The notes beneath the pieces are model-generated. The model was given only the letters and a program-made list of their open reading frames with translations. It ran no database searches and was not told the origin of the DNA. Source: Arsenophonus apicola (GTDB lineage Bacteria > Pseudomonadota > Gammaproteobacteria > Enterobacterales > Enterobacteriaceae). From it: a stretch of DNA of 64,000 nt. Of the stretch, positions 10,309-18,510 are shown in pieces (the stretch's first letter is position 1; every line of letters starts with the position of its first letter). Location of the stretch: assembly GCF_020268605.1 (NCBI RefSeq), contig NZ_CP084222.1:3038001-3102000 (forward strand), given 5' to 3'. Made by a program: the position numbers and the translations under genes.

Positions 10309-11274
10309 GTGTCAGACTGTCTACGAATCATTTTTGCCGGCACCCCTGATTTTGCAGCACAACATTTAGCTGCATTACTCAGTTTTCAGCATAAGTATCA
10401 AATAGTTGGCGTTTTGACACAACCAGATAAACCTGCTGGAAGAGGGCGAAAACTCACATCAAGCCCAGTAAAAATGCTAGCCGAAGAAGCGAATATTCCT
10501 GTTTTCCAGCCAACAACACTAAAAACAGCAGAAAGTCAGCACTGGATTGAAAATCAACATGCCGATGTTATGGTTGTTGTCGCATATGGCCTCATTTTAC
10601 CTGAAATTGTATTAAATATGTTACCAATGGGTTGCCTGAATGTTCATGGCTCACTACTACCTCGCTGGAGAGGAGCAGCGCCAATTCAACGCTCAATTTG
10701 GGCTGGTGATAAAGAAACAGGTATTACAATTATGCAAATGGATATTGGTCTGGATACCGGGGATATGCTCTATCAAGTCAGTTGCCCTATTGAACTAAAA
10801 GATACCAGCGCGATACTGTATCAAAAACTTGCAAAACTTGGCCCTACTGCGCTGCTGCATACTCTTGATTTAGTCAAATCAGATCAAACAAAACCAGAAA
10901 AGCAAAATAATGCATTTGCTAACTATGCTGAAAAACTGAGCAAAGATGAAGCATTAATTGATTGGTCACTTTCGGCAGAACAAATCGAACGATGTATCCG
11001 GGCATTTAATCCTTGGCCAGTAAGCTATTTTATTTTTGCAGATAAAGCTTTTAAAGTATGGTATGCCGAAGTCATTTATCATGAAAATGACTCATCACCA
11101 GGAACAATTTTAAGTGCCGATAAAACAGGAATTAAAGTGGCAACCGGTAAAGGTATTTTAAACATCTTAAAAATACAACCGGCCGGTAAAAAAATAATGT
11201 TAGCTAGTGATTTTCTAAACTCTCGTCACGGATTGTTTATTCCTGGCAGAATAATAAATTCACCAATGCAATAA
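10309..11274 (+). CDS. fmt: Methionyl-tRNA formyltransferase
   Basis: Transfers a formyl group from 10-formyl-tetrahydrofolate to Met-tRNAfMet for translation start. It has 321 aa (E. coli 315). The formyltransferase domain carries IIFAGTPDFAA at the N-terminus, the tRNA-binding loop GRGRKLTSSPVK near residue 43, the catalytic NVHGSLLPRWRGAAPIQR near 110-128 (Asn, His), and MDIGLDTGDM. A C-terminal OB-fold follows. The start codon is GTG at 10309. It lies between def and rsmB, as in E. coli. Confidence 0.97.
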   Translation: MSDCLRIIFAGTPDFAAQHLAALLSFQHKYQIVGVLTQPDKPAGRGRKLTSSPVKMLAEEANIPVFQPTTLKTAESQHWIENQHADVMVVVAYGLILPEIVLNMLPMGCLNVHGSLLPRWRGAAPIQRSIWAGDKETGITIMQMDIGLDTGDMLYQVSCPIELKDTSAILYQKLAKLGPTALLHTLDLVKSDQTKPEKQNNAFANYAEKLSKDEALIDWSLSAEQIERCIRAFNPWPVSYFIFADKAFKVWYAEVIYHENDSSPGTILSADKTGIKVATGKGILNILKIQPAGKKIMLASDFLNSRHGLFIPGRIINSPMQ

Positions 11275-11329
11275 AATTAAAAATAAATTTCTTGCTTGCA
11301 TTTATCATTAGTAGGTAATTATATTCAAC

Positions 11330-12610
11330 ATGAATAAAAAATATAACCTTAGAAGCATTTGTGCCCAGGTCATTGCCCAGGTTATTGATCAAAAACAATC
11401 ATTAAGCACTGTACTACCCGAATGCCAAAAAAATATAACAGATAAAGATAAAGCACTTTTACAAGAACTCAGTTTTGGTGTACTTAGAGTGTTACCTTTA
11501 TTGGAATGGTTTATTAAACAATTAATAACTAAGCCATTAAAAGGAAAACAACGCATTATTCATTATCTTATTATCGTAGGAATTTACCAACTTCGTTTTA
11601 CTCGTATTCCTTCCCATGCAGCACTAGCAGAAACTGTTGATGGCGCTATCACACTAAAACTCCCTCAATTAAAAGGCTTAATTAATGGTGTATTGAGACA
11701 ATACCAACGGCAAGAACAAATATTAAATGAAAAAGCCAATAATAAAGAAAATAATTATTTACATCCTAAATGGCTATTAGAAAAAATTCAGCAAGTTTAT
11801 CCTGCTAAATGGGAAGAGATTCTTGAGGTTAATAACCAAAAACCACCTATGTGGTTAAGAGTAAATCAATTATATCATTCTACTCATGATTATTTAATGC
11901 TATTACAACAAGCGGGTATAGAGGCCAGTTTAAGTAATGACAGTAAATTTGCTATCAAATTACAAAAACCATGTGCGATTAACAAATTACCAGGATTTGA
12001 CCAAGGTTGGGTAACCATTCAAGATTTATCAGCTCAACGATGCGTTGAATTATTAGCACCTAAAAATGGTGAATATATTCTTGATCTTTGCGCAGCTCCA
12101 GGTGGTAAGACAACGTATATACTTGAACTTGCGCCAAAAGCTGATGTTCTAGCAGTTGATATTGATGAACTACGAATAAAACGTATCCAAGAAAATCTTA
12201 ATCGACTAAAATTACATGCAAGAGTTATTGCTGGTGATGGACGTAGACCATTCGAATGGATATCAGGTGCGAAATTTGATCGTATATTGCTAGATGCCCC
12301 TTGCTCTGCAACTGGTGTCATTCGTAGGCATCCAGATATAAAATGGCTTAGAAAACCGACAGATATCCCGCAATTGGTCAAATTACAATATGAAATTCTT
12401 GAGGCTATCTGGCCTTACTTAAAAACCAATGGCACCCTAGTTTATGCTACTTGCTCTATTTTACCGGATGAAAACAAAGAACAAATAAAGAAATTTCTTT
12501 TTCATCATCCAGAAGCATCTTTAAATAACAATATGGAACTAGGCCAACAAATATTACCCACTCAACGGGGAGGAGATGGTTTCTTTTATGCTTCTCTAAT
12601 AAAAAATTAA
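11330..12610 (+). CDS. rsmB: 16S rRNA m5C967 methyltransferase RsmB
   Basis: Methylates C967 of 16S rRNA using S-adenosylmethionine. The 426 aa (E. coli 429) comprise an N-terminal NusB-like RNA-binding domain (1-140) and a C-terminal methyltransferase. The SAM loop is LCAAPGGKTTYI, and the two catalytic cysteines of the m5C family sit in DAPCSATGVIRRHP and YATCSILPDEN. It follows fmt by 55 bp. The gene is intact. Confidence 0.96.
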   Translation: MNKKYNLRSICAQVIAQVIDQKQSLSTVLPECQKNITDKDKALLQELSFGVLRVLPLLEWFIKQLITKPLKGKQRIIHYLIIVGIYQLRFTRIPSHAALAETVDGAITLKLPQLKGLINGVLRQYQRQEQILNEKANNKENNYLHPKWLLEKIQQVYPAKWEEILEVNNQKPPMWLRVNQLYHSTHDYLMLLQQAGIEASLSNDSKFAIKLQKPCAINKLPGFDQGWVTIQDLSAQRCVELLAPKNGEYILDLCAAPGGKTTYILELAPKADVLAVDIDELRIKRIQENLNRLKLHARVIAGDGRRPFEWISGAKFDRILLDAPCSATGVIRRHPDIKWLRKPTDIPQLVKLQYEILEAIWPYLKTNGTLVYATCSILPDENKEQIKKFLFHHPEASLNNNMELGQQILPTQRGGDGFFYASLIKN

Positions 12611-12659
12611 CACTACTATTTTGAATACATACTCAATCTGGCAGTGAGATAAAAATATA

Positions 12660-14036
12660 ATGAAAATTATCATATTAGGTGCAGGACAAGTTGGTGGAAC
12701 ACTCGCAGAAAATTTAGTTGATGAAAACAACGATATCACTATCGTAGATACTAATACTGAACGTTTACGCCAATTACAAGATAAATTCGATCTAAGAGTT
12801 GTCAGTGGGCATGGCTCATACCCTAGAGTCCTAAGGGAAGCCGGAGCTGAAGATGCTGATATGCTTGTCGCTGTAACAAATTCAGATGAAACTAATATGA
12901 TTGCATGCCAAATCGCTTATTCTCTTTTTAACACGCCAAATAAAGTTGCTAGAATACGCGCATCTGAATATATCAAAGAAACTGAAAAACTTTTTACCCC
13001 TGACCACATACCGATTGATTACCTTATTTCACCTGAGCAGCTTGTTATTGATTATATTTATAAATTAATCCAATATCCTGGTGCACTTCAGGTTGTTAAC
13101 TTCGCAAGTGGCAAAGTAAGTATTGTTGCGGCAAAGGCCTACTATGGAGGTTCATTAGTAGGTAATTCCCTTTCAAATTTACGTGAACACTTACCCCATA
13201 TTGATACCCGAATTGCTGCTATATTTCGTCAAGATAGACCTATTCGACCACAGGGATCCACAATTATTGAAGCAGGTGATGAAATTTTTTTTGTTGTAGC
13301 TACTGAGCATATTCGTGCTGTCATGAGTGAACTACAACGTCTAGAAAAACCCTATAAACGAATTATGATAGTGGGTGGTGGTAATGTTGGTGCTGGTTTA
13401 GCAAAACAACTAGAAAAAGATTACAGTGTTAAATTAATCGAACGTGATCAAGAAAGAGCAACTGAATTAGCCGAACTATTACATGATACAATCGTGTTTT
13501 ATGGTGATGCTTCAGATCAAGAGCTACTAGCGGAAGAACATATCGAGCAAACAGATGTTTTTATAGCACTAACTAATGATGATGAAGCCAATATTATGTC
13601 AGCTATGTTAGCTAAAAAAATGGGCGCTAAGAAAGTGATGGTTCTTATTCAACGTTCTGCTTATGTTGATCTTGTACAAGGAGGAGTCATTGATATCGCT
13701 ATATCACCTCAACAAGCAACAATTTCCGCTTTACTTGGACATGTTCGTAAAGCGGATATAATTAATGTTTCATCCTTGCGTAAAGGTGTTGCTGAAGCCA
13801 TAGAAGCTATTGCTCACGGTGATGAAAACACATCCAAAGTCGTTGGTCGAAAAATTTCAGAGATAAAACTTCCTCCTGGCACTATTATTGGTGCTATTGT
13901 TCGTGATGATGAAGTCATCATTGCAAATAGTTACCATATTATTGAACAGGATGATCACATCATTATGTTCATTACTGATAAAAAACACGTTCCTGAAGTA
14001 GAAAAGATCTTCCAACCTAGCCCATTCTTTTTGTAA
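12660..14036 (+). CDS. trkA: Trk potassium uptake regulatory subunit TrkA
   Basis: A peripheral membrane protein that binds NAD(H) and gates the TrkG/TrkH potassium channel. Its 458 aa equal E. coli. Two TrkA-N Rossmann domains start with IILGAGQVGGTLAENL (residue 3) and IMIVGGGNVGAGLAKQ (about residue 233), each followed by a TrkA-C domain. It follows rsmB by 49 bp. The TrkH or TrkG channel itself is not in this window. Confidence 0.97.
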   Translation: MKIIILGAGQVGGTLAENLVDENNDITIVDTNTERLRQLQDKFDLRVVSGHGSYPRVLREAGAEDADMLVAVTNSDETNMIACQIAYSLFNTPNKVARIRASEYIKETEKLFTPDHIPIDYLISPEQLVIDYIYKLIQYPGALQVVNFASGKVSIVAAKAYYGGSLVGNSLSNLREHLPHIDTRIAAIFRQDRPIRPQGSTIIEAGDEIFFVVATEHIRAVMSELQRLEKPYKRIMIVGGGNVGAGLAKQLEKDYSVKLIERDQERATELAELLHDTIVFYGDASDQELLAEEHIEQTDVFIALTNDDEANIMSAMLAKKMGAKKVMVLIQRSAYVDLVQGGVIDIAISPQQATISALLGHVRKADIINVSSLRKGVAEAIEAIAHGDENTSKVVGRKISEIKLPPGTIIGAIVRDDEVIIANSYHIIEQDDHIIMFITDKKHVPEVEKIFQPSPFFL

Positions 14037-14124
14037 AAATTTTGATAGAAATATATTAAAAGATATTATAATTTAAACATTCTTATAAATTTTACGTTTT
14101 ATTTTGATTAATGGTGAGGAGACT

Positions 14125-14523
14125 ATGAGCTTTTTAAAAGAGTTCCGTGAATTTGCAATGAAAGGCAACGTTATTGATTTAGCTGTAGGTGTTATTATCG
14201 GTGCAGCATTTGGCAAAATTGTTTCTTCGCTTGTTGCCGATATTATTATGCCACCACTCGGATTACTTATTGGAGGTATTGATTTTAAGCAATTTCATTT
14301 TGTCTTAAAAGAAGCCCACGATAATATACCCGCTGTTGTTATAAATTATGGTATCTTTATTCAAAATGTTTTTGATTTTCTTATCATCGCTATAGCAATT
14401 TTTGTTGCGATAAAACTTATAAATAAATTGCGTCGTGAAAAGGAAGAAGCACCTGCTGCAGCGCCAACTAAAGAAGTCACATTATTAACCGAAATACGTG
14501 ATTTACTAAAAAAACAAAAATAA
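14125..14523 (+). CDS. mscL: Large-conductance mechanosensitive channel
   Basis: Forms a homopentameric pore in the inner membrane that opens on hypo-osmotic shock. It has 132 aa (E. coli 136). The N-terminal FLKEFREFAMKGNVIDLAVG and pore helix VIIGAAFGKIVSSLV are present, followed by a periplasmic loop and a second helix (about residues 75-95), then a charged C-terminal bundle. I chose the ATG at 14125 because GAGGAG lies 6 bp upstream; a TTG at 14104 is less likely. It follows trkA and converges on arfA. Confidence 0.95.
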   Translation: MSFLKEFREFAMKGNVIDLAVGVIIGAAFGKIVSSLVADIIMPPLGLLIGGIDFKQFHFVLKEAHDNIPAVVINYGIFIQNVFDFLIIAIAIFVAIKLINKLRREKEEAPAAAPTKEVTLLTEIRDLLKKQK

Positions 14524-14531
14524 TTTAAACG

Positions 14532-14580
14532 AGTGAGTTAGTGATAATAAATTTTTTTAATTAATCCTCACTAACTCACT
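14532..14580. terminator. 13-bp hairpin spanning the end of arfA, between mscL and arfA
   Basis: A perfect 13-bp inverted repeat (14532-14544 and 14568-14580) has a 23-nt loop. One arm lies inside the arfA coding sequence and the arfA stop codon (14557-14559) is in the loop. It may end mscL transcription. For arfA, E. coli knowledge suggests cutting by RNase III or termination in such a hairpin, which yields mRNA without a stop codon. Confidence 0.75.
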
Positions 14581-14730
14581 AGTTAGCTCTTTATTATGCT
14601 TCATTTTACGTTGATAACTCCCTTTTCCTTTTTTATTTTTTTCAATTCGTTGCCTATATAGAGGATCATGCAGTATGGCTGCTACTGCACTCTTCTTTAT
14701 AACTCCTCGTTTATGCTGATAATTTGCCAT
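14557..14730 (-). CDS. arfA: Alternative ribosome-rescue factor ArfA
   Basis: Rescues ribosomes stalled on mRNA without a stop codon by recruiting release factor RF2; it backs up tmRNA. The 57-aa product has the family core YQHKRG near the start and LHDPLYRQRIEKNKKGKGSY in the middle. E. coli ArfA is 72 aa, but its hydrophobic tail is lost in the active form; here the tail is already absent. I chose the ATG at 14730 because GGAGTG lies 7-8 bp upstream. The 3' end forms a 13-bp hairpin (14532-14580). The mscL-arfA-zntR order is that of E. coli. Confidence 0.92.
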   Translation of the reverse strand: MANYQHKRGVIKKSAVAAILHDPLYRQRIEKNKKGKGSYQRKMKHNKELTSELVRIN

Positions 14731-14807
14731 ATTAAACACTCCAATATCAATCACTCAATTGAATAAATACTTATAAAATTTGCTTTTAGCTAAAATGTAT
14801 ATCTCAT

Positions 14808-15221
14808 TTAATGTTTATTAGCGCCCTGTTCAAGGATCTCTAAAATTGAGCATCTAGTACTAACATGTTTACTACCACAACAAGCGGCACTGAGCATTTT
14901 TAATGAGTCCTTCATTCTCTCCATTTCTATAATTTTAATTTCGATCTCTTGCAAGCGGGCATCTACAATATTTTTTGACTCCTGGCATGTATGATGAGCA
15001 GGATCAATACGAATAGACAATAACTCTGAAATTGATTCCAAAGTAAAGCCAAGCTGCTTAGCATAACGAATAAAACGTAAACGTTGTAAATCTTTGCTGC
15101 TATAAAGACGATAACCGCTTTCTGTACGATTAGGACGTTCCATTAACCCTTGTTTTTCATAGAAACGAATTGTGTCTGTAGTTACATCTGCCAACTTAGC
15201 TAATTTACCTATCTGATACAT
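14808..15221 (-). CDS. zntR: Zinc-responsive MerR-family activator ZntR
   Basis: A cytosolic transcription regulator that turns on zinc export (zntA in E. coli) when Zn(II) is high. The 137 aa (E. coli 141) start with a MerR helix-turn-helix, MYQIGKLAKLADVTTDTIRFYEKQGL, then a coiled-coil dimer helix. The metal-binding cysteines are all kept: HTCQES near residue 79, ACCGS near 114, and RCSILE near 124. The zntA gene is not in the window. Confidence 0.94.
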   Translation of the reverse strand: MYQIGKLAKLADVTTDTIRFYEKQGLMERPNRTESGYRLYSSKDLQRLRFIRYAKQLGFTLESISELLSIRIDPAHHTCQESKNIVDARLQEIEIKIIEMERMKDSLKMLSAACCGSKHVSTRCSILEILEQGANKH

Positions 15222-15300
15222 AAATACCTCTTATATATGTATAAATATCATTCACTATGATAGCAAACTATGAAATGACAAAAAGTTAATTTTTGATAAT

Positions 15301-15329
15301 AAAAAACCGGGATTAATCCCGGTTTTTTA
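15301..15329 (-). terminator. Terminator after rplQ (alpha operon end)
   Basis: A stem CCGGGATTAATCCCGG is flanked by runs of A and T on both sides, so it can work in both directions. It closes the long minus-strand ribosomal protein block 14 bp after rplQ. It lies 80 bp upstream of the divergent-side gene zntR start. Confidence 0.92.
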
Positions 15330-15342
15330 TGTAATTGCAAAT

Positions 15343-15732
15343 TTACTCTGCAGTTAATTCTGCTTGAGACTCAACAGTACGATCAACAAGCTCGATGTAA
15401 GCCATCGGCGCATTGTCACCGGCACGGAAGCCACACTTCATAATACGAGTATAACCACCTGCACGGCTCGCGAAACGCGGTCCAAGTTCATTAAATAATT
15501 TTGCCACGATCTCATTATCACGAGTACGGGCAAATGCCAGACGACGATTAGCTACGCTGTCGGTCTTGGCAAGAGTAATCAGTGGCTCAACGACACGGCG
15601 CAACTCTTTCGCCTTTGGTAAAGTTGTCTTGATAATCTCATGACGAACTAAAGAACCAGCCATATTACGAAACATAGCTTGGCGATGGCTACTATTGCGG
15701 TTCAATTGACGACCACTCTTACGATGGCGCAT
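15343..15732 (-). CDS. rplQ: 50S ribosomal protein L17
   Basis: A large-subunit protein near the exit of the nascent peptide tunnel. It has 129 aa (E. coli 127) and the conserved MRHRKSGRQLNRNSSHRQAM start, which places the ATG at 15732 with confidence. It is the last gene of the alpha operon, 37 bp after rpoA, and is followed by a strong terminator. Confidence 0.97.
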   Translation of the reverse strand: MRHRKSGRQLNRNSSHRQAMFRNMAGSLVRHEIIKTTLPKAKELRRVVEPLITLAKTDSVANRRLAFARTRDNEIVAKLFNELGPRFASRAGGYTRIMKCGFRAGDNAPMAYIELVDRTVESQAELTAE

Positions 15733-15769
15733 GACCTTATCCTTCTCAGTAAAACCTTAACCTGTGATC

Positions 15770-16759
15770 TCATTCATCAGCAATGCTTGCTGGAGGCCAA
15801 TTTTCTAGACGCATACCTAGCGATAAACCTCTTGATGCCAAAACATCCTTAATTTCAGTAAGTGATTTTTTACCAAGATTAGGTGTTTTAAGCAACTCAA
15901 CTTCAGTGCGCTGAACCAAATCACCGATGTAGTGGATAGCTTCTGCTTTTAAACAGTTAGCAGAGCGGACAGTCAACTCCAGATCGTCAACTGCACGCAG
16001 CAGAATCGGATCGAACTCTGGCTTCTCATCTTTAACTTCAACCTTAGCAACATCGCGTAAATCAACGAAAGCTTCGAGTTGTTCAGCCAAGATAGTTGCT
16101 GCTCGACGAATCGCCTCTTCTGGATCGATTGTGCCGTTAGTTTCCATCTCGATAACCAGTTTATCCAAATCAGTGCGTTGTTCTACACGCGTCGCTTCAA
16201 CATTGTAGGCAATACGCTCCACAGGGCTATAGCATGCGTCAACTAATAAACGACCGATTGGGCGCTCATCTTCTTCCGAATGAATACGGGCAGAAGCCGG
16301 TACATACCCACGACCACGCTGTACTTTGATACGCATATTAATAGCAGCGCTTTCATCAGTTAGATGGCAGATAACATGTTGCGGCTTGACGATTTCGATA
16401 TCATCATTAGGGGTGATATCGGCGGCAGTCACAGGGCCAATTCCAGATTTATTCAAGGTCAGAATAACTTCATCTTTACCGTGAACTTTTACCGCCAGCC
16501 CTTTCAGGTTAAGGAGAATCTCCAAGATATCTTCCTGCACACCTTCTTTAGTGCTGTACTCATGCAGTACACCATCAATTTCAACCTCGGTCACAGCACA
16601 ACCCGGCATAGACGAAATCAAAATACGGCGTAGTGCGTTACCAAGAGTATGGCCAAAGCCACGTTCTAACGGTTCAAGGGTTACCTTGGCGTGAGTCGAA
16701 CTAATTTGCTCGATATCAACCAGGCGCGGTTTAAGAAACTCTGTCACAGAACCCTGCAT
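15770..16759 (-). CDS. rpoA: RNA polymerase alpha subunit
   Basis: Dimerises to nucleate RNA polymerase assembly and contacts UP elements and activators. Its 329 aa equal E. coli. The N-terminal domain (1-235) has RGFGHTLGNALRRILLSS-like sequence near residue 33 (RGFGHTLGNALRRILISS). A linker precedes the C-terminal domain (250-329), whose DNA-binding helix region LLKTPNLGKKSLTEIKD holds the 298-299 lysine area. It is embedded between rpsD (25 bp) and rplQ (37 bp) in the alpha operon. Confidence 0.98.
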   Translation of the reverse strand: MQGSVTEFLKPRLVDIEQISSTHAKVTLEPLERGFGHTLGNALRRILISSMPGCAVTEVEIDGVLHEYSTKEGVQEDILEILLNLKGLAVKVHGKDEVILTLNKSGIGPVTAADITPNDDIEIVKPQHVICHLTDESAAINMRIKVQRGRGYVPASARIHSEEDERPIGRLLVDACYSPVERIAYNVEATRVEQRTDLDKLVIEMETNGTIDPEEAIRRAATILAEQLEAFVDLRDVAKVEVKDEKPEFDPILLRAVDDLELTVRSANCLKAEAIHYIGDLVQRTEVELLKTPNLGKKSLTEIKDVLASRGLSLGMRLENWPPASIADE

Positions 16760-16784
16760 TGTGTCCTCTCTTTGGTACTAAGCT

Positions 16785-17405
16785 TTACTTAGAGTAAAGC
16801 TCGACGATCAGGTGTTCGTTAATGTCAGCAGACAGATCAGCACGTTCAGGAATACGTTTGAACACACCTTCCATCTTAGCAGCATCAACTTCCAGCCAAC
16901 TTGGCTTCTCACGCTGTTCAGCAAGCTCTAAAGCAGCCTTAATACGAGACTGTTTTTTCGCTTTTTCACGAACGCTGATAACGTCATTCGGGGAAACCTG
17001 ATAAGAAGCAATATTAACAACTTGACCATTTACCATGATTGCTTTGTGGCTAACCATCTGACGTGCTTCCGCGCGTGTTGCGCCAAAGCCCATACGATAA
17101 ACAGTATTATCTAAACGACCTTCGAGCAAATTCAACAGATTTTCGCCCGTATTGCCTTTCAATCGCGTTGCTTCTTTATAATAGTTACGGAATTGACGTT
17201 CTAGAACACCGTAAATACGACGAACTTTTTGTTTCTCACGTAACTGAACACCATAATCAGATAGACGCGGTTTACGTGCGCCATGCTGTCCAGGTGCCTG
17301 TTCTAATTTACACTTGGTGTCAATCGCGCGAACGCCAGACTTAAGAAAAAGATCTGTACCCTCGCGACGGCTCAGCTTGAGCTTAGGACCCAAATATCTA
17401 GCCAT
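16785..17405 (-). CDS. rpsD: 30S ribosomal protein S4
   Basis: A primary 16S rRNA-binding protein at the 5' domain. It is also the translational repressor of the alpha operon, acting on the leader ahead of rpsM (see 18204-18285). It has 206 aa, like E. coli. The start MARYLGPKLKLSRREGTDLFL and the S4 RNA-binding domain (about 95-155, LEGRLDNTVYRMGFG) are conserved. It lies 35 bp after rpsK. Confidence 0.98.
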   Translation of the reverse strand: MARYLGPKLKLSRREGTDLFLKSGVRAIDTKCKLEQAPGQHGARKPRLSDYGVQLREKQKVRRIYGVLERQFRNYYKEATRLKGNTGENLLNLLEGRLDNTVYRMGFGATRAEARQMVSHKAIMVNGQVVNIASYQVSPNDVISVREKAKKQSRIKAALELAEQREKPSWLEVDAAKMEGVFKRIPERADLSADINEHLIVELYSK

Positions 17406-17440
17406 TTTCTTTCTCCAACAATCCTAAAAACGTAACGTAA

Positions 17441-17830
17441 TTAAACACGACGTTTCTTCGGTGGACGACAACCGTTATGAGGGATCGGAGTCACATCAGT
17501 AATGTTAGTAATGCGGAAACCAGCCGCATTTAACGCACGGATAGTTGACTCACGGCCAGGACCAGGTCCTTTAACCATAACTTCTAAGTTTTTGATTCCG
17601 TACTCTTTCACTGCTTCAGCACAGCGTTCTGCTGCAACTTGAGCGGCAAACGGAGTAGACTTACGAGAACCACGAAAACCAGAACCACCTGCGGTTGCCC
17701 AACCCAATGCATTACCTTGACGATCAGTAATAGTAACAATTGTGTTGTTAAAAGAAGCATGGATATGAGCCACACCGTCTGAAACTTGTTTTCTTACACG
17801 CTTACGTGCACGAATAGGTGCTTTTGCCAT
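17441..17830 (-). CDS. rpsK: 30S ribosomal protein S11
   Basis: A platform protein of the small subunit next to the E-site mRNA. It has 129 aa, like E. coli. The motifs [16 protein letters not shown] and the C-terminal [13 protein letters not shown] are unmistakable. It lies in the alpha operon 16 bp after rpsM. Confidence 0.98.
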
Positions 17831-17846
17831 TATTTAATACCCCGAC

Positions 17847-18203
17847 TTATTTCTTGATCGGCTTACGTGGGCCCTTGCGGGTACGCGCATTAGTCTTAGT
17901 ACGCTGACCACGCACAGGAAGACCACGGCGGTGACGTAAACCACGATAGCAACCAAGATCCATTAGGCGCTTGATGCTTAGGGTAACTTCACGACGCAAA
18001 TCACCTTCAACAATGTATTTAGCAACTTCGTCACGTAACTTGTCGATTTGCTCTTCAGACAGCTCACTGATCTTAACATGCTCAGCAATACCACTTGCTG
18101 CACAGATTGACTGCGAGCGAGTTTTGCCAATGCCGTAAATCGATGTTAATGCGATTACGGTATGTTTATGATCAGGAATGTTAATGCCTGCTATACGGGC
18201 CAC
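17847..18203 (-). CDS. rpsM: 30S ribosomal protein S13
   Basis: A head protein of the small subunit that touches P-site tRNA and bridges to 23S and L5. It has 118 aa (E. coli 118). It starts with GTG at 18203 in the context AGTGGCCCGTATAGC and has ARIAGINIPDHKH at the N-terminus and RTKTNARTRKGPRKP at the basic tail. It is the first gene of the alpha operon, and its leader resembles the S4-binding pseudoknot of E. coli. Confidence 0.98.
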   Translation of the reverse strand: MARIAGINIPDHKHTVIALTSIYGIGKTRSQSICAASGIAEHVKISELSEEQIDKLRDEVAKYIVEGDLRREVTLSIKRLMDLGCYRGLRHRRGLPVRGQRTKTNARTRKGPRKPIKK

Positions 18204-18285
18204 TATGCACTCCTAAAGTTAAATACTGCATAACTGTGCTGAAAAGCCCGCTTTCAGGATACTCAAACAGTTATACATTTTTTAG
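18204..18285 (-). promoter_or_regulatory. Alpha-operon leader, S4-binding site
   Basis: The minus-strand leader before rpsM carries GTATCCTGAAA, GGGCTTTTCAGCA and TAGGAGTGCATAGTGG in the same order as the E. coli alpha leader. There the RNA folds into a nested pseudoknot bound by S4, which blocks translation. The hairpin CTGAAAGCGGGCTTTTCAG is visible. The function is inferred from similarity. Confidence 0.75.
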
Positions 18286-18316
18286 ATAAAAAGTTTGGCT
18301 GGCTAATTTAGCCAGC
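18286..18316 (-). terminator. Terminator between spc and alpha operons
   Basis: An inverted repeat GCTGGCTAA/TTAGCCAGC (18298-18316) is followed on the minus strand by a CTTTTT run. It lies between rpmJ, the last spc gene, and the alpha leader. Read-through is likely, since the operons are also partly cotranscribed in E. coli. Confidence 0.7.
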
Positions 18317-18350
18317 TCAACTCAACTTTGCAAGAAAAAAATGCTTTTTC

Positions 18351-18467
18351 TTAACCTTGACGCTGTTTATGTCTTGGTTCAACGCTGCAAATCACACGAA
18401 CACTACCATTACGTTTAATGATTTTACAGTTACGGCATAATTTCTTGACTGAAGCACGAACTTTCAT
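18351..18467 (-). CDS. rpmJ: 50S ribosomal protein L36
   Basis: A 38-aa zinc-binding large-subunit protein. The frame runs MKVRASVKKLC...CKIIKRNG...VICSVEPRHKQRQG, with three cysteines and the histidine of the zinc ribbon, so it is the zinc-dependent form. It is too short for many gene finders. It lies between secY (43 bp) and the spc terminator. Confidence 0.96.
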   Translation of the reverse strand: MKVRASVKKLCRNCKIIKRNGSVRVICSVEPRHKQRQG

Positions 18468-18510
18468 TTTTACTCTCCGTAACTTCTAAAGCAAATTAAT
18501 TTAAAAGCAA

